A stretch of 13,200 nt of DNA, from assembly GCA_946480685.1 (NCBI GenBank), contig CAMLLI010000023.1, forward strand, positions 1-13,200. The letters are read 5' to 3'. This document shows positions 7,473 to 13,200 of this stretch, in pieces; the stretch's first letter is position 1; every line of letters starts with the position of its first letter. Origin of the DNA: an uncultured Flammeovirgaceae bacterium. Its GTDB lineage: Bacteria > Bacteroidota > Bacteroidia > Cytophagales > Cyclobacteriaceae. The position numbers and the translations under genes were made by a program. The notes under the pieces are model-generated. The model was given only the letters and a program-made list of their open reading frames with translations, was not told the origin of the DNA and searched no databases.

Positions 7473-8483
7473 CTAGAATCCGTCATCATCGTCTTTCTTC
7501 TCTTCCTCTACCGGTTCTTCCTGCGCAGGCTCATCCTTCTTCTTCCTGGATTTCTTTTCCTTTTTCTTCTTGGCAGGTTTTTCTTCCGTAGCAGCATCGT
7601 TGCCAGCCGGCTCTTCGGTTGATTTCTTTTTCTTTCTGCGAAACAGACCTTTCTTCTCCGGCTGAGCTTCTTCCGTTACAACAGGTTTCTGTTGTTCATC
7701 TTCATCAACATAATCGAAGTCATCAGCTTTTGGCTCCGGTACAACTTGCGTGGCTGTAGAGTCAGCAGGCTCTTCTTTCTTTTTCTTCTTGAACAGGTTC
7801 TTGAAGAATCCGAAGAAACCTTTCTTCTTTGCTTTGGCCGCCTGCTCTTTTTGTTCGGCTTGTCCCTGTTTGGCAAGACGTACATCCGGTAACACGAGGT
7901 AATCACGCAGGTACCACATATAGTTATCCTGCTCTACGTTGAATGTAACTTCGGTTACAATATACCGTGGAGTCTTCGGCACATATTTACCCGTAGCAGG
8001 GTCATAGATAAGACTATCCGGAAAGTCGTATTTCAGTACACGAACTTCCTTGTCTTTGCTGATCATGTAGACGCTGTCTTCTTCAACAGCCGCAGTGTCG
8101 CGCTCTACATCTTCAATATAAATACTATCAATAACCGAACGCGCTGCGAGGTCGAGTTCAGCACCCGGCACTACACCATCCTCGCCATCCATCCCTGCTT
8201 CAGGATTGAGAGAATCCGGCAACGTAACATATACCGGCTTCATCTCCACCGTCTGCATGCTTCGTATCTTTTTACGATACGAGGTTGGCTCGGCTATGAG
8301 ATACTTATTTTTACTGGCAGTGAATACTTTAGGAGTTGAGTCTTCCTGGAAATAGCTGAACTTTTTACGAAGTTCGTTCTTATCGTAAATAAAGGCGCTC
8401 TGGTACGCAGGGCATATCATGCGCTGGGTACAGGCACTTAAAAGCAGGCAAGCACAAACAAATACAAAAAATGCCCTCAGCAT
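7473..8483 (-). CDS. Hypothetical lipoprotein with a charge-block C-terminal tail
   Basis: I do not recognise a named family. The N-terminus is a lipoprotein signal peptide: a hydrophobic stretch FFVFVCACLLL and a lipobox LLSAC with Cys18 as the lipidation site. Residues 19-200 look folded, with CPAYQSAFIYDK (24-35), TSYRKKIRSMQTV (67-79) and an aromatic segment FNVEQDNYMWYLRDYLVLPD (181-200). From about 205 to 336 the protein is low-complexity, with Lys-rich blocks near 217-236, 277-287 and 304-316 separated by Glu/Pro/Ala/Asp, and a last stretch KKDDDDGF. Two blocks share a pattern, KKGFFGFFKNLFKKKKK and KKGLFRRKKKK. The gene is convergent with SRAP, with only 2 bases between stops. A periplasm-facing anchored protein, perhaps binding peptidoglycan or other envelope polymers through its tail, is possible but is inference only. 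Confidence 0.8.
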   Translation of the reverse strand: MLRAFFVFVCACLLLSACTQRMICPAYQSAFIYDKNELRKKFSYFQEDSTPKVFTASKNKYLIAEPTSYRKKIRSMQTVEMKPVYVTLPDSLNPEAGMDGEDGVVPGAELDLAARSVIDSIYIEDVERDTAAVEEDSVYMISKDKEVRVLKYDFPDSLIYDPATGKYVPKTPRYIVTEVTFNVEQDNYMWYLRDYLVLPDVRLAKQGQAEQKEQAAKAKKKGFFGFFKNLFKKKKKEEPADSTATQVVPEPKADDFDYVDEDEQQKPVVTEEAQPEKKGLFRRKKKKSTEEPAGNDAATEEKPAKKKKEKKSRKKKDEPAQEEPVEEEKKDDDDGF

Positions 8484-8500
8484 GAACCGGGTAATTCAAA

Positions 8501-8508
8501 CAAAAATA
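8501..8508 (-). promoter_or_regulatory. -7 element of the lipoprotein gene promoter
   Basis: On the minus strand TATTTTTG is a perfect TAnnTTTG element 17 bases ahead of the ATG at 8483. No good TTTG is seen at the -33 distance, so the call rests on the -7 element and its position. Confidence 0.45.
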
Positions 8509-8678
8509 AGGATTTTAGTGGGAACTGAATCTTAATACGCATGAATTATCACGTTTTGAAAGTTATTCTTGCAGTTATAACGGCAGAAGGTCGTTTTTAG
8601 TGGAACGAGCTCCGAAAAAGTGCGCGATTTTTCAGCAAAATCTATACATCTGTACGAAACTCCTCCAAAAGTAGCAGC

Positions 8679-8705
8679 TTGTTTCTACACTCCTTCCAAT
8701 CTTTG
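8679..8705 (+). promoter_or_regulatory. Possible promoter of the truncated membrane-protein copy
   Basis: TTG at 8679-8681 and AATCTTTG at 8698-8705 (one mismatch to TAnnTTTG) are separated by 16 bases, slightly short. The intact copy has AATCTTTA at the matching place (9089-9096), inside a leader that resembles this one, so the element was probably duplicated with the gene. Confidence 0.35.
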
Positions 8706-8727
8706 GTTTACCTAATCTTCTCTAGCC

Positions 8728-8877
8728 ATGGAATCAAATCAAACCCTCGCCCTCGAAATCACGGACGAAAGCAACAGTAAAACTGACATCGACATTGCTG
8801 ATGTTACCAAAGTGCTCGTCCTTTCCATTCTTTCATTCGGACTGTATAGCATCTGGTGGAAAATGCAATGGATGTGA
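8728..8877 (+). pseudogene. Truncated tandem copy of the downstream small membrane protein (49 codons)
   Basis: ATG at 8728 opens a 49-residue frame ending in TGA at 8875-8877. It starts MESNQTLALEITDES and reads KVLVLSILSFGLYSIWW before the similarity stops. About 31 of 44 aligned residues are identical to the start of the protein at 9119, with one single-residue gap. After the WW pair the sequence becomes KMQWM and stop, with no recognisable continuation of the paralogue. The leader is also similar in both copies (ACCTAATC, then CCATGGAATCAAATCA), so the duplication included the 5' region. The simplest reading is a gene remnant after tandem duplication and deletion or rearrangement near 8860. 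Because promoter-like sequence, start codon and a complete first transmembrane segment survive, a functional small membrane peptide remains possible. Confidence 0.7.
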
Positions 8878-9118
8878 AAGCAACACATCGGTAGAGACGC
8901 ACTACCAACTTGTTACGGTATTTCTTTTGACTTTGCCAGAGTCGCGCGGGCATATAGGGCAAACTATAGCTGCGCCTGATAATACCAGGCATCTCCTATA
9001 GTATCAAAATAATCACCTGACATCATTTAATACATCTACACGAGAGCAATCCAAAAAAAACTGGGCTTATCAACGCGCTGTTTTTTTAATCTTTATAGTA
9101 ACCTAATCCTAACCAACC
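8878..9118. other. Non-coding spacer after the truncated copy
   Basis: No convincing gene is seen in these 241 bases. An A8 run (9053-9060) and a T7 run (9081-9087) could pair over 8 bp with the flanking C-G pair, but the stem is almost only A-T and no terminator is claimed. The last 30 bases are the leader of the intact paralogue. A stretch reading IAAPDNT in one frame faintly resembles the paralogue's end (FLAPETGY), too weakly to claim. Confidence 0.5.
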
Positions 9119-9667
9119 ATGGAATCAAATCAGATCCTTGACCTCAACATTACTGACGAAAGCAGTAGTGGTAAAATTGACATTGAACTTGTTGACGGCA
9201 CCAAAGTACTTATCCTGTCTTTAGTTTCATTTGGCCTATACGGCATCTGGTGGATCTATAAATCGTGGCGTTTCTTCAAAGAGAAAGACGGCCTTGACAT
9301 TATGCCCATAGCACGCGCTATATTTTCGATCTTCTTTCTTTACTCTTTGTTTGAAAACATACAACACTACGCCAGGTCCAACGGATATCAGAAAACTTAC
9401 TCCAGCGGAGCGCTCTTTGCCGGACAGTTAATTTTCAGTCTTGCATCCCGACTGCCTGAGCCTTACTGGCTGGTGTCCATCATATCATCTTTCTTTATAC
9501 TCGCACCGGCAAACGCATTGAATTTTGCGATTGCCAATTCAGAGCAGTACAATGCAACTACCGTATCGGGTTTTAACGGACGACAGATTGCCGTGCTCGT
9601 TATCGGTGGTATCTTCTGGATGCTCGTGCTTGCAGGCTTATTCCTGGCGCCTGAAACCGGCTACTAA
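9119..9667 (+). CDS. Small multi-pass membrane protein with an SFGLYGIWWIYKSW motif (DUF4234-like)
   Basis: Function unknown. The 182 residues begin with a polar, acidic N-terminus (1-27) and then show about four hydrophobic segments: 29-47 (KVLILSLVSFGLYGIWWIY), about 64-80, about 98-137 (one or two passes broken by RLPEPYW) and 155-177. The motif FGLYxIWWxYKSWRFFKE followed by IARAIFSIFFLYSLFENI is typical of small bacterial membrane proteins annotated as hypothetical or DUF4234-like; I name the family from memory of this motif only. ATG is chosen because it lies in CCATGG, matched exactly in the truncated upstream copy, and because the N-terminal residues are conserved between the copies. 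It is convergent with dinB. No partner gene suggests a role. Confidence 0.82.
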   Translation: MESNQILDLNITDESSSGKIDIELVDGTKVLILSLVSFGLYGIWWIYKSWRFFKEKDGLDIMPIARAIFSIFFLYSLFENIQHYARSNGYQKTYSSGALFAGQLIFSLASRLPEPYWLVSIISSFFILAPANALNFAIANSEQYNATTVSGFNGRQIAVLVIGGIFWMLVLAGLFLAPETGY

Positions 9668-9702
9668 GCTAAGTCTCATTCTAAGTCACTAACAACTCTA
9701 AG

Positions 9703-9761
9703 CAACTGAAGCTGTTCAAGGGTATATCTATACTATAGATGTCTCAGAACAACTTCAGTTG
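9703..9761. repeat. Nested inverted repeats at the convergent ends of the membrane-protein gene and dinB
   Basis: CAACTGAAGCTGTTC (9703-9717) pairs with GAACAACTTCAGTTG (9747-9761) at 14 of 15 positions. Inside the loop lies a second perfect inverted repeat, ATCTATA-C-TATAGAT (9726-9740). The right arm is the end of the dinB coding sequence on the minus strand. The structure could form in both convergent transcripts and protect 3' ends or end transcription, but no T-tract follows either arm, so a classical intrinsic terminator is not shown. Confidence 0.6.
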
Positions 9762-10850
9762 ATCTTGTACCGGGTCGCGCCTTTCCCTTACAATCACTTC
9801 TCCAAAGTTAGAGAGCGATATACCCAGTAACCGTACTTTCTTATTATTCAGATCGGCTGCTGCTAAAAGCTGTTGCGCAATAGCGGCAATCGTATCTTTG
9901 TCATTAACACCCTGAAGAAACGACTGACTCCGGGTGATAATCTTGAAGTCGCTATATTTTACTTTTACTGTAATGGTTCGTCCCTTGAGGGTATAGTGAT
10001 GCAGACGTTTACTCACGGTGATAGCAAGCTTATCGAGCTCGGTATACATTTCCTCCAGTGTGGTAAGATCGTACGCAAAGGTATCCTCTGCTCCTACCGA
10101 TTTTGTTTCGCGATGCGGCTGCACTTCACGATCATCCTGTCCGCGTACAATCTTGTAGAAGAAGCGTCCGGTCTTACCAAAGTGTTTTACGAGTTCGTGT
10201 TCGGTTAATTTTTTAAGATCAGCCCCGGTATGCAAGCCCATCGCTTTCATTTTGGTTGCCGTTACTTTTCCTACACCAAAAAATTTCTCAACCGGGAGAG
10301 ACTCCATGAACGACTGAATCCGTGAAGGACCAATGAACGTAAGGCCATCGGGCTTCTGCATATCGGAAGCGATCTTGGCAACAAATTTACTCACCGATAT
10401 ACCTGCCGAAGCCGTGAGTCCAAGCTCATCTTTTATAGCTTGCTTGATCAGGGTTGCAATCTCGATAGCAGAACCTATATTTTGTTTATCTTCAGTAACA
10501 TCAAGAAAAGCTTCATCCAGCGACAACGGTTCAATGATATCGGTATACCGGTGAAAGATCTCGCGTATCTTTCCGGATACTTCTTTATAAACATCAAAGC
10601 GTGGTCGTACGAAAATTATATCCGGGCACAACTGCACGGCTCGCTTCGAAGGCATGGCCGAACGAACACCAAACTTGCGCGCTTCGTAACTGGCCGTGGC
10701 CACAACGCCACCCCTACCCTCTGGCGAACCGCCTACAGCAATAGCCTTTCCTCTATACTCCGGATTATCGCGCTGCTCAATAGACGCGTAGAAGGCATCC
10801 ATATCAATATGAATGATCTTGCGAAGCCTTACTGCCGGTTGATTTTCCAT
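9744..10850 (-). CDS. dinB: DNA polymerase IV (Y-family translesion polymerase)
   Basis: Error-prone template-directed DNA synthesis past lesions; acts at stalled forks with the sliding clamp. The 368 residues are near the usual 350-400. Visible landmarks are HIDMDAFYASIEQ (14-26; catalytic Asp16, probable steric gate Tyr21), SYEARKFGVRSAMP (54-67), catalytic SLDEAFLDVT (110-119; Asp112, Glu113), the helix-hairpin-helix VEKFFGVGKVTATKMKAMGL (about 187-206), and a little-finger domain from about 245. The protein ends QDQLKLF, a textbook beta-clamp binding motif. ATG at 10850 is preceded by a perfect -7 element. The neighbouring SDR gene ends 95 bases upstream on the same strand, so dinB probably has its own transcript. 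I see no LexA-type box, in keeping with the scarcity of LexA in this phylum. Confidence 0.97.
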   Translation of the reverse strand: MENQPAVRLRKIIHIDMDAFYASIEQRDNPEYRGKAIAVGGSPEGRGGVVATASYEARKFGVRSAMPSKRAVQLCPDIIFVRPRFDVYKEVSGKIREIFHRYTDIIEPLSLDEAFLDVTEDKQNIGSAIEIATLIKQAIKDELGLTASAGISVSKFVAKIASDMQKPDGLTFIGPSRIQSFMESLPVEKFFGVGKVTATKMKAMGLHTGADLKKLTEHELVKHFGKTGRFFYKIVRGQDDREVQPHRETKSVGAEDTFAYDLTTLEEMYTELDKLAITVSKRLHHYTLKGRTITVKVKYSDFKIITRSQSFLQGVNDKDTIAAIAQQLLAAADLNNKKVRLLGISLSNFGEVIVRERRDPVQDQLKLF

Positions 10851-10869
10851 GAGCGGACTGTTGCCGGCA

Positions 10870-10877
10870 CAAATATA
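10870..10877 (-). promoter_or_regulatory. -7 element of the dinB promoter
   Basis: On the minus strand TATATTTG is a perfect TAnnTTTG element 19 bases ahead of the dinB ATG. The upstream TTTG is not evident. The surrounding CTGTATAT resembles half of an E. coli LexA box, but the second half is missing. Confidence 0.5.
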
Positions 10878-10945
10878 CAGCGTGTTCTTTTACAGACGTT
10901 CTTGTTTGCATATATAGCTTTGAACCGGAGTGCGCGTCACCCATC

Positions 10946-11707
10946 TTACAACATCATGCCACCGGAAGCTTCTATGCGTTGCGCATTTATCCAGCGAGCA
11001 TCTTCCGTACACAAAAACGCGATGACGCCTCCTATATCATCCGGCTCTCCCACACGACCGAGTGCCGTAACCGATGCGATAGCGGTTGTCGCTTCCGGAT
11101 GAGACTCGAAAGTTGGTTTTGTAAAATCGGTATGAATAGCACCGGGCGCCACGGCATTTGCGCGTATACCACGTGATCCCAGTTCTTTTGCGAGGTATTT
11201 GGTAAACACTTCGATTGCGCCTTTCATGGAAGCATAAGCACTATATCCCGGGAAAGAGAAACGCGCCAGCCCTGTGGAGACATTAATGATGCCCCCGTTG
11301 TCCGCGAGCACGGGCAATAATTTTTGGGTAAGGAAATATACTCCTTTGAAGTGTACATTACAGAGTATATCAAATTGCTCTTCAGCGGTTGTGGCAATGG
11401 GTGCGGTATATTCTGTGCCGGCATTATTCACCAGGAAATCGAACGTATCACGATTCCAGTTTTTTTTCAACACCGCCACCAGCTGTTGTGAAAATACATC
11501 GAATGATTTTACCGAAGCTGTATTCAACTGCAGTGCAACGGCTGCCCTACCGGTACTTTTGACTGTTGCCACCACAACATCCGCATCTTCTTTACGATGA
11601 TTATAGGTAATGATCACATCAATACCTTTGCGTGCCATACTTAATGCTGCATTCTTTCCGAGACCACGACTTCCGCCCGTAATGAGGGCCACTTTACCTG
11701 TTTGCAT
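10946..11707 (-). CDS. SDR-family NAD(P)-dependent oxidoreductase
   Basis: Classical short-chain dehydrogenase/reductase; the substrate is unknown. The 253 residues fit the family. Seen directly: cofactor motif TGGSRGLG (10-17), NNAG (94-97), catalytic tetrad Asn117, Ser144 (INVSTG), Tyr158 and Lys162 (YSAYASMK), the PGAIHTDF segment (188-195) after the active site, and the C-terminal pattern GRVGEPDDIGGVIAFLCTEDARWINAQ. There is no acidic residue at the end of strand 2 (ITYNHRKED), with His-Arg-Lys nearby, which leans toward NADP; that is inference. It could be a 3-oxoacyl-ACP reductase-like or a xenobiotic carbonyl reductase. A palindrome sits directly before the start codon and could be a repressor site. 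The upstream hydrolase ends 88 bases before it on the same strand. Confidence 0.93.
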   Translation of the reverse strand: MQTGKVALITGGSRGLGKNAALSMARKGIDVIITYNHRKEDADVVVATVKSTGRAAVALQLNTASVKSFDVFSQQLVAVLKKNWNRDTFDFLVNNAGTEYTAPIATTAEEQFDILCNVHFKGVYFLTQKLLPVLADNGGIINVSTGLARFSFPGYSAYASMKGAIEVFTKYLAKELGSRGIRANAVAPGAIHTDFTKPTFESHPEATTAIASVTALGRVGEPDDIGGVIAFLCTEDARWINAQRIEASGGMML

Positions 11708-11710
11708 AGT

Positions 11711-11738
11711 TTTGTATTGCTTGATTTAACAATACAAA
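11711..11738. promoter_or_regulatory. Perfect palindrome before the SDR start (possible operator)
   Basis: TTTGTATTG (11711-11719) and CAATACAAA (11730-11738) form a perfect 9-bp inverted repeat with a 10-base spacer, starting 4 bases upstream of the SDR ATG. The size and form suit a dimeric helix-turn-helix repressor such as TetR, MarR or HxlR types. There is no T-tract and the position is at a 5' end, so it is not a terminator. No regulator gene is visible beside it. Confidence 0.45.
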
Positions 11739-11760
11739 CTTCGCCTCAGGCCGCTGTAAA

Positions 11761-11802
11761 AAATGGTGATGAGTTCAGGTTAAATGGTGACTACTTCAGT
11801 TT
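11761..11802. repeat. Imperfect 21-bp tandem direct repeat
   Basis: Two adjacent 21-base units (11761-11781 and 11782-11802) each begin AAATGGTGA and carry TTCAG at the same offset; about 17 of 21 positions match. The second unit runs over the stop codon of the hydrolase gene (11796-11798 on the minus strand). A 21-bp period keeps both units on the same DNA face. Confidence 0.5.
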
Positions 11803-12485
11803 TTAACATCACCGCGTGGTATCTCCTCCACCAGCGCGTTTTGTTCTACACTCGCCAGTATACCTTTAATAATGGCACTCACTTCCTCGCAGCGGTTTAC
11901 AATCATAAAGTGACCACCGTCTTTTATACTATAGTCCGGAGTACTGCCGCTTAACAGTTTGTCGCTGGTGCCATGAATGAGCACGGCATTGGGTAACACC
12001 GTTGTGTTCTCCCAGTTAATGATGTGATTGATGGCCCATTGCATAAAGCGTTCATCGGTTGAACCCAGAATGTCTTCCAGCAACGCACGCTCTTTTTTAC
12101 TGGAAACTCCAAAGAGCCAGGCAATAATACCATACAGATCTTTCATGCGTCCCATCGGCATCAGCTTGTTGAAATTAACAGCGCCCATTACCCGATAGTG
12201 CAAGGGTATATCTTCCTTGGTTTTGGCCGAAGATATAAGTATAATTTTTTCAGTCTTGATCAGCTTTCCGATTTCGACAGCAACCATACCACCAAACGAA
12301 ACACCGATGAGCACCGGGTTCTCAGTTTTAATCTGGTCGCAAAGTCTGGCCGCATAATGTTCTAACGTTTCGTCTTCTTCGGCACTGATCCATTTAAGAC
12401 ACGTTTTCTTATACGGCTGCAAATCTAAATATTCAAATACGCGCTCGTCAGCTCCGAGTCCGCTTACCAGGTAAATCTCTTTCAT
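11796..12485 (-). CDS. Small alpha/beta hydrolase
   Basis: Predicted alpha/beta-fold hydrolase without a recognised substrate. From the chosen start it has 229 residues. The opening KEIYLVSGLGADERVF, with a GLG turn, is typical of a small cap-less group. The nucleophile elbow is GVSFGGM (61-67, Ser63), the acid is probably Asp175 in HGTSDKLL, and the histidine is His192 in KDGGHFMI. A short lid region (about 93-150) is rich in Met, Lys and Leu. No signal peptide is present. The ATG at 12485 is preferred over a TTG two codons earlier (12491), which lies inside a -7-like element (CATATTTG on the minus strand, 12496-12489); that close spacing would imply a very short leader or leaderless mRNA. 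The gene is divergent from the CHASE3 sensor gene and precedes the SDR gene on the same strand. Confidence 0.88.
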   Translation of the reverse strand: MKEIYLVSGLGADERVFEYLDLQPYKKTCLKWISAEEDETLEHYAARLCDQIKTENPVLIGVSFGGMVAVEIGKLIKTEKIILISSAKTKEDIPLHYRVMGAVNFNKLMPMGRMKDLYGIIAWLFGVSSKKERALLEDILGSTDERFMQWAINHIINWENTTVLPNAVLIHGTSDKLLSGSTPDYSIKDGGHFMIVNRCEEVSAIIKGILASVEQNALVEEIPRGDVKN

Positions 12486-12551
12486 GTTCAAATATGCACT
12501 CTATATAATTTCATTCCCACAATAAAAATTATGAATATAGCTTTCAAACAA

Positions 12552-12559
12552 TACGTTTG
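12552..12559 (+). promoter_or_regulatory. -7 element upstream of the CHASE3 sensor gene
   Basis: TACGTTTG is a perfect TAnnTTTG element. It would start a transcript near 12566, downstream of the in-frame ATG at 12531 and about 97 bases before the GTG at 12663. No clear TTTG is seen at the -33 distance. Confidence 0.4.
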
Positions 12560-12662
12560 TAGAATAAGCAGTACAGTTTTAAGATCATTTTATGCAGCGG
12601 AAATCATAAAATCTACTTACATTAAACAACTCTATCCCAGGGGTGTACCCCATCCAAAAAAA

Positions 12663-13200
12663 GTGAAACAACTTACGCATAAAGGCTGGATCAATTTTGC
12701 TGTATCGCTTACAATAGTATTGATCATTCTCAACGTTATCATTACGCTTAACAACAACAGGATCATGGAAGAAAACCGCTTGTTGCAACGGCAGGCGGAA
12801 GAAATAAAAGTTACAGTCTCACAATTCGCCATCATCATTATTCACAACCTGGACCTCGGCATTCGCGGCTATGCTTTATTTAATCACGACAGGTACCTGT
12901 TCCCGATGCGTTTTGCTTTGCGCGATAAAGATTCACTCTTTCATTCCGTTGGAAATCTACTTCAGCAACAAGGCTACCCGCTCGATGAATTTTACCAGTT
13001 TAAAGATTCAACCGATGCCTATGCCGATCTTTGCGTACAGATGAAACAACAGATCGATGAAGGCAACATGGAAGAATTCAAACGATTATCGAATCAGGAC
13101 AGAGGTTATAAATTATGGCTGCTGTACGAGCAGGTTTCTTCGAAGATAAACCGCTTTGAAGATGATATAAATAAACAGGCATTCAACAAGTATCACACCG
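12663..13200 (+). CDS. N-terminal part of a CHASE3-domain membrane sensor (output domain outside window)
   Basis: Probable signal-transduction protein, perhaps a histidine kinase; the output domain is beyond the window. The visible 179 residues hold one transmembrane helix (about 9-29, WINFAVSLTIVLIILNVIIT) and then a long helical extracytoplasmic region. HNLDLGIRGYALFNHDRYLFP (61-81) matches the CHASE3 pattern G-x-RGY-L-x-x-x-x-x-YL. The second half, RLSNQDRGYKLWLLYEQVSSKINRFEDDI, is also helical and would lead to a second membrane helix. GTG at 12663, after an A-run, is chosen because the protein then starts a few residues before the membrane helix as is usual. The same frame is open back to an ATG at 12531, which would add 44 residues without clear domain character. 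It is divergent from the small hydrolase. The palindrome GGGGTGTACCCC (12640-12651) lies just ahead of the GTG. Confidence 0.82.
   Translation, partial: MKQLTHKGWINFAVSLTIVLIILNVIITLNNNRIMEENRLLQRQAEEIKVTVSQFAIIIIHNLDLGIRGYALFNHDRYLFPMRFALRDKDSLFHSVGNLLQQQGYPLDEFYQFKDSTDAYADLCVQMKQQIDEGNMEEFKRLSNQDRGYKLWLLYEQVSSKINRFEDDINKQAFNKYHT

Noticed and set aside
8890..8910. GTAGAGACGC stretch resembling a dispersed palindromic repeat known from cyanobacteria
   Set aside because: The complementary arm is absent and the element occurs only once here.
8795..9001. 68-codon plus-strand frame overlapping the truncated paralogue
   Set aside because: It starts inside the paralogue in another frame, has no promoter, and contains no recognisable motif.
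9053..9087. A8...T7 inverted repeat as a terminator after the truncated copy
   Set aside because: The stem would be almost all A-T with an 18-base loop, too weak for an intrinsic terminator.
10850..10885. LexA-box-like CTGTATAT ahead of dinB
   Set aside because: The matching half-site at the right distance is missing (the next CAG is 17 bases away, not 10), and the bases are explained by the -7 element TATATTTG.
10440..11102. 220-codon plus-strand frame across the dinB-SDR junction
   Set aside because: It lies antisense to two confident genes and covers their conserved motifs; no promoter or protein family supports it.
12592..12609. Five-codon minigene before the CHASE3 sensor
   Set aside because: Too short to call as a gene without ribosome data; mentioned only as a possible leader element.
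1..13200. tRNA, rRNA, CRISPR arrays, transposases, phage genes or a defence cluster
   Set aside because: I looked on both strands and saw no cloverleaf, rRNA core sequence, regularly spaced repeat or matching protein motif.

Overview
The window looks like chromosomal DNA from a Bacteroidota bacterium, most likely of the Cytophagales type. The signs are start sites without Shine-Dalgarno sequences, repeated matches to the Bacteroidota housekeeping promoter (TTTG about 19 bases before TAnnTTTG) 10-30 bases ahead of several genes, a fused alpha/beta 2-oxoacid dehydrogenase E1, and a CHASE3 sensor of a type I associate with that group. The genus is inference. I see no rRNA, tRNA, CRISPR array, insertion sequence or phage gene.

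Layout. 2-469 (+) is the tail of a probable secreted protein. 508-2919 (-) is a fused E1 (TPP-dependent) enzyme that faces away from alanine dehydrogenase ald (3184-4296, +); each has its own promoter, and ald ends in a strong intrinsic terminator. A compact + strand cluster follows: a TerC-family membrane protein (4468-5244), a YfiT/DinB-fold putative metal-dependent transferase overlapping it by 8 bases (5237-5761), a YheT-type alpha/beta hydrolase with a TTG start 7 bases later (5769-6704), then an SRAP/YedK-family protein (6772-7470). Convergent to these, with 2 bases between stops, is a lipoprotein with a strongly charged tail (7473-8483, -). Next come a truncated copy (8728-8877) and an intact copy (9119-9667) of a small membrane protein. 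On the minus strand follow DNA polymerase IV dinB (9744-10850), an SDR oxidoreductase (10946-11707) and a small alpha/beta hydrolase (11796-12485). Divergent from the last is the N-terminal part of a CHASE3 sensor protein that runs off the window.

How the genes relate. ald and the fused E1 both act at the pyruvate/branched-chain amino acid level of carbon and nitrogen metabolism, but no E2/E3 genes are present. The terC-yfiT-yheT set is tightly spaced and probably one transcript. SRAP and dinB both belong to families of DNA-damage tolerance but are not adjacent and share no visible operator.

The points most worth a second look are: an SRAP protein whose motifs are well kept but whose three catalytic positions (Cys2, the Glu of PADGFYEW, the His of HDRMP) are all replaced; the truncated tandem paralogue at 8728; a 15-bp inverted repeat nested around a second palindrome at the convergent end of dinB, one arm of which encodes the clamp-binding tail; and a perfect palindrome just before the SDR start. 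I did not find a clearly new multi-gene system.
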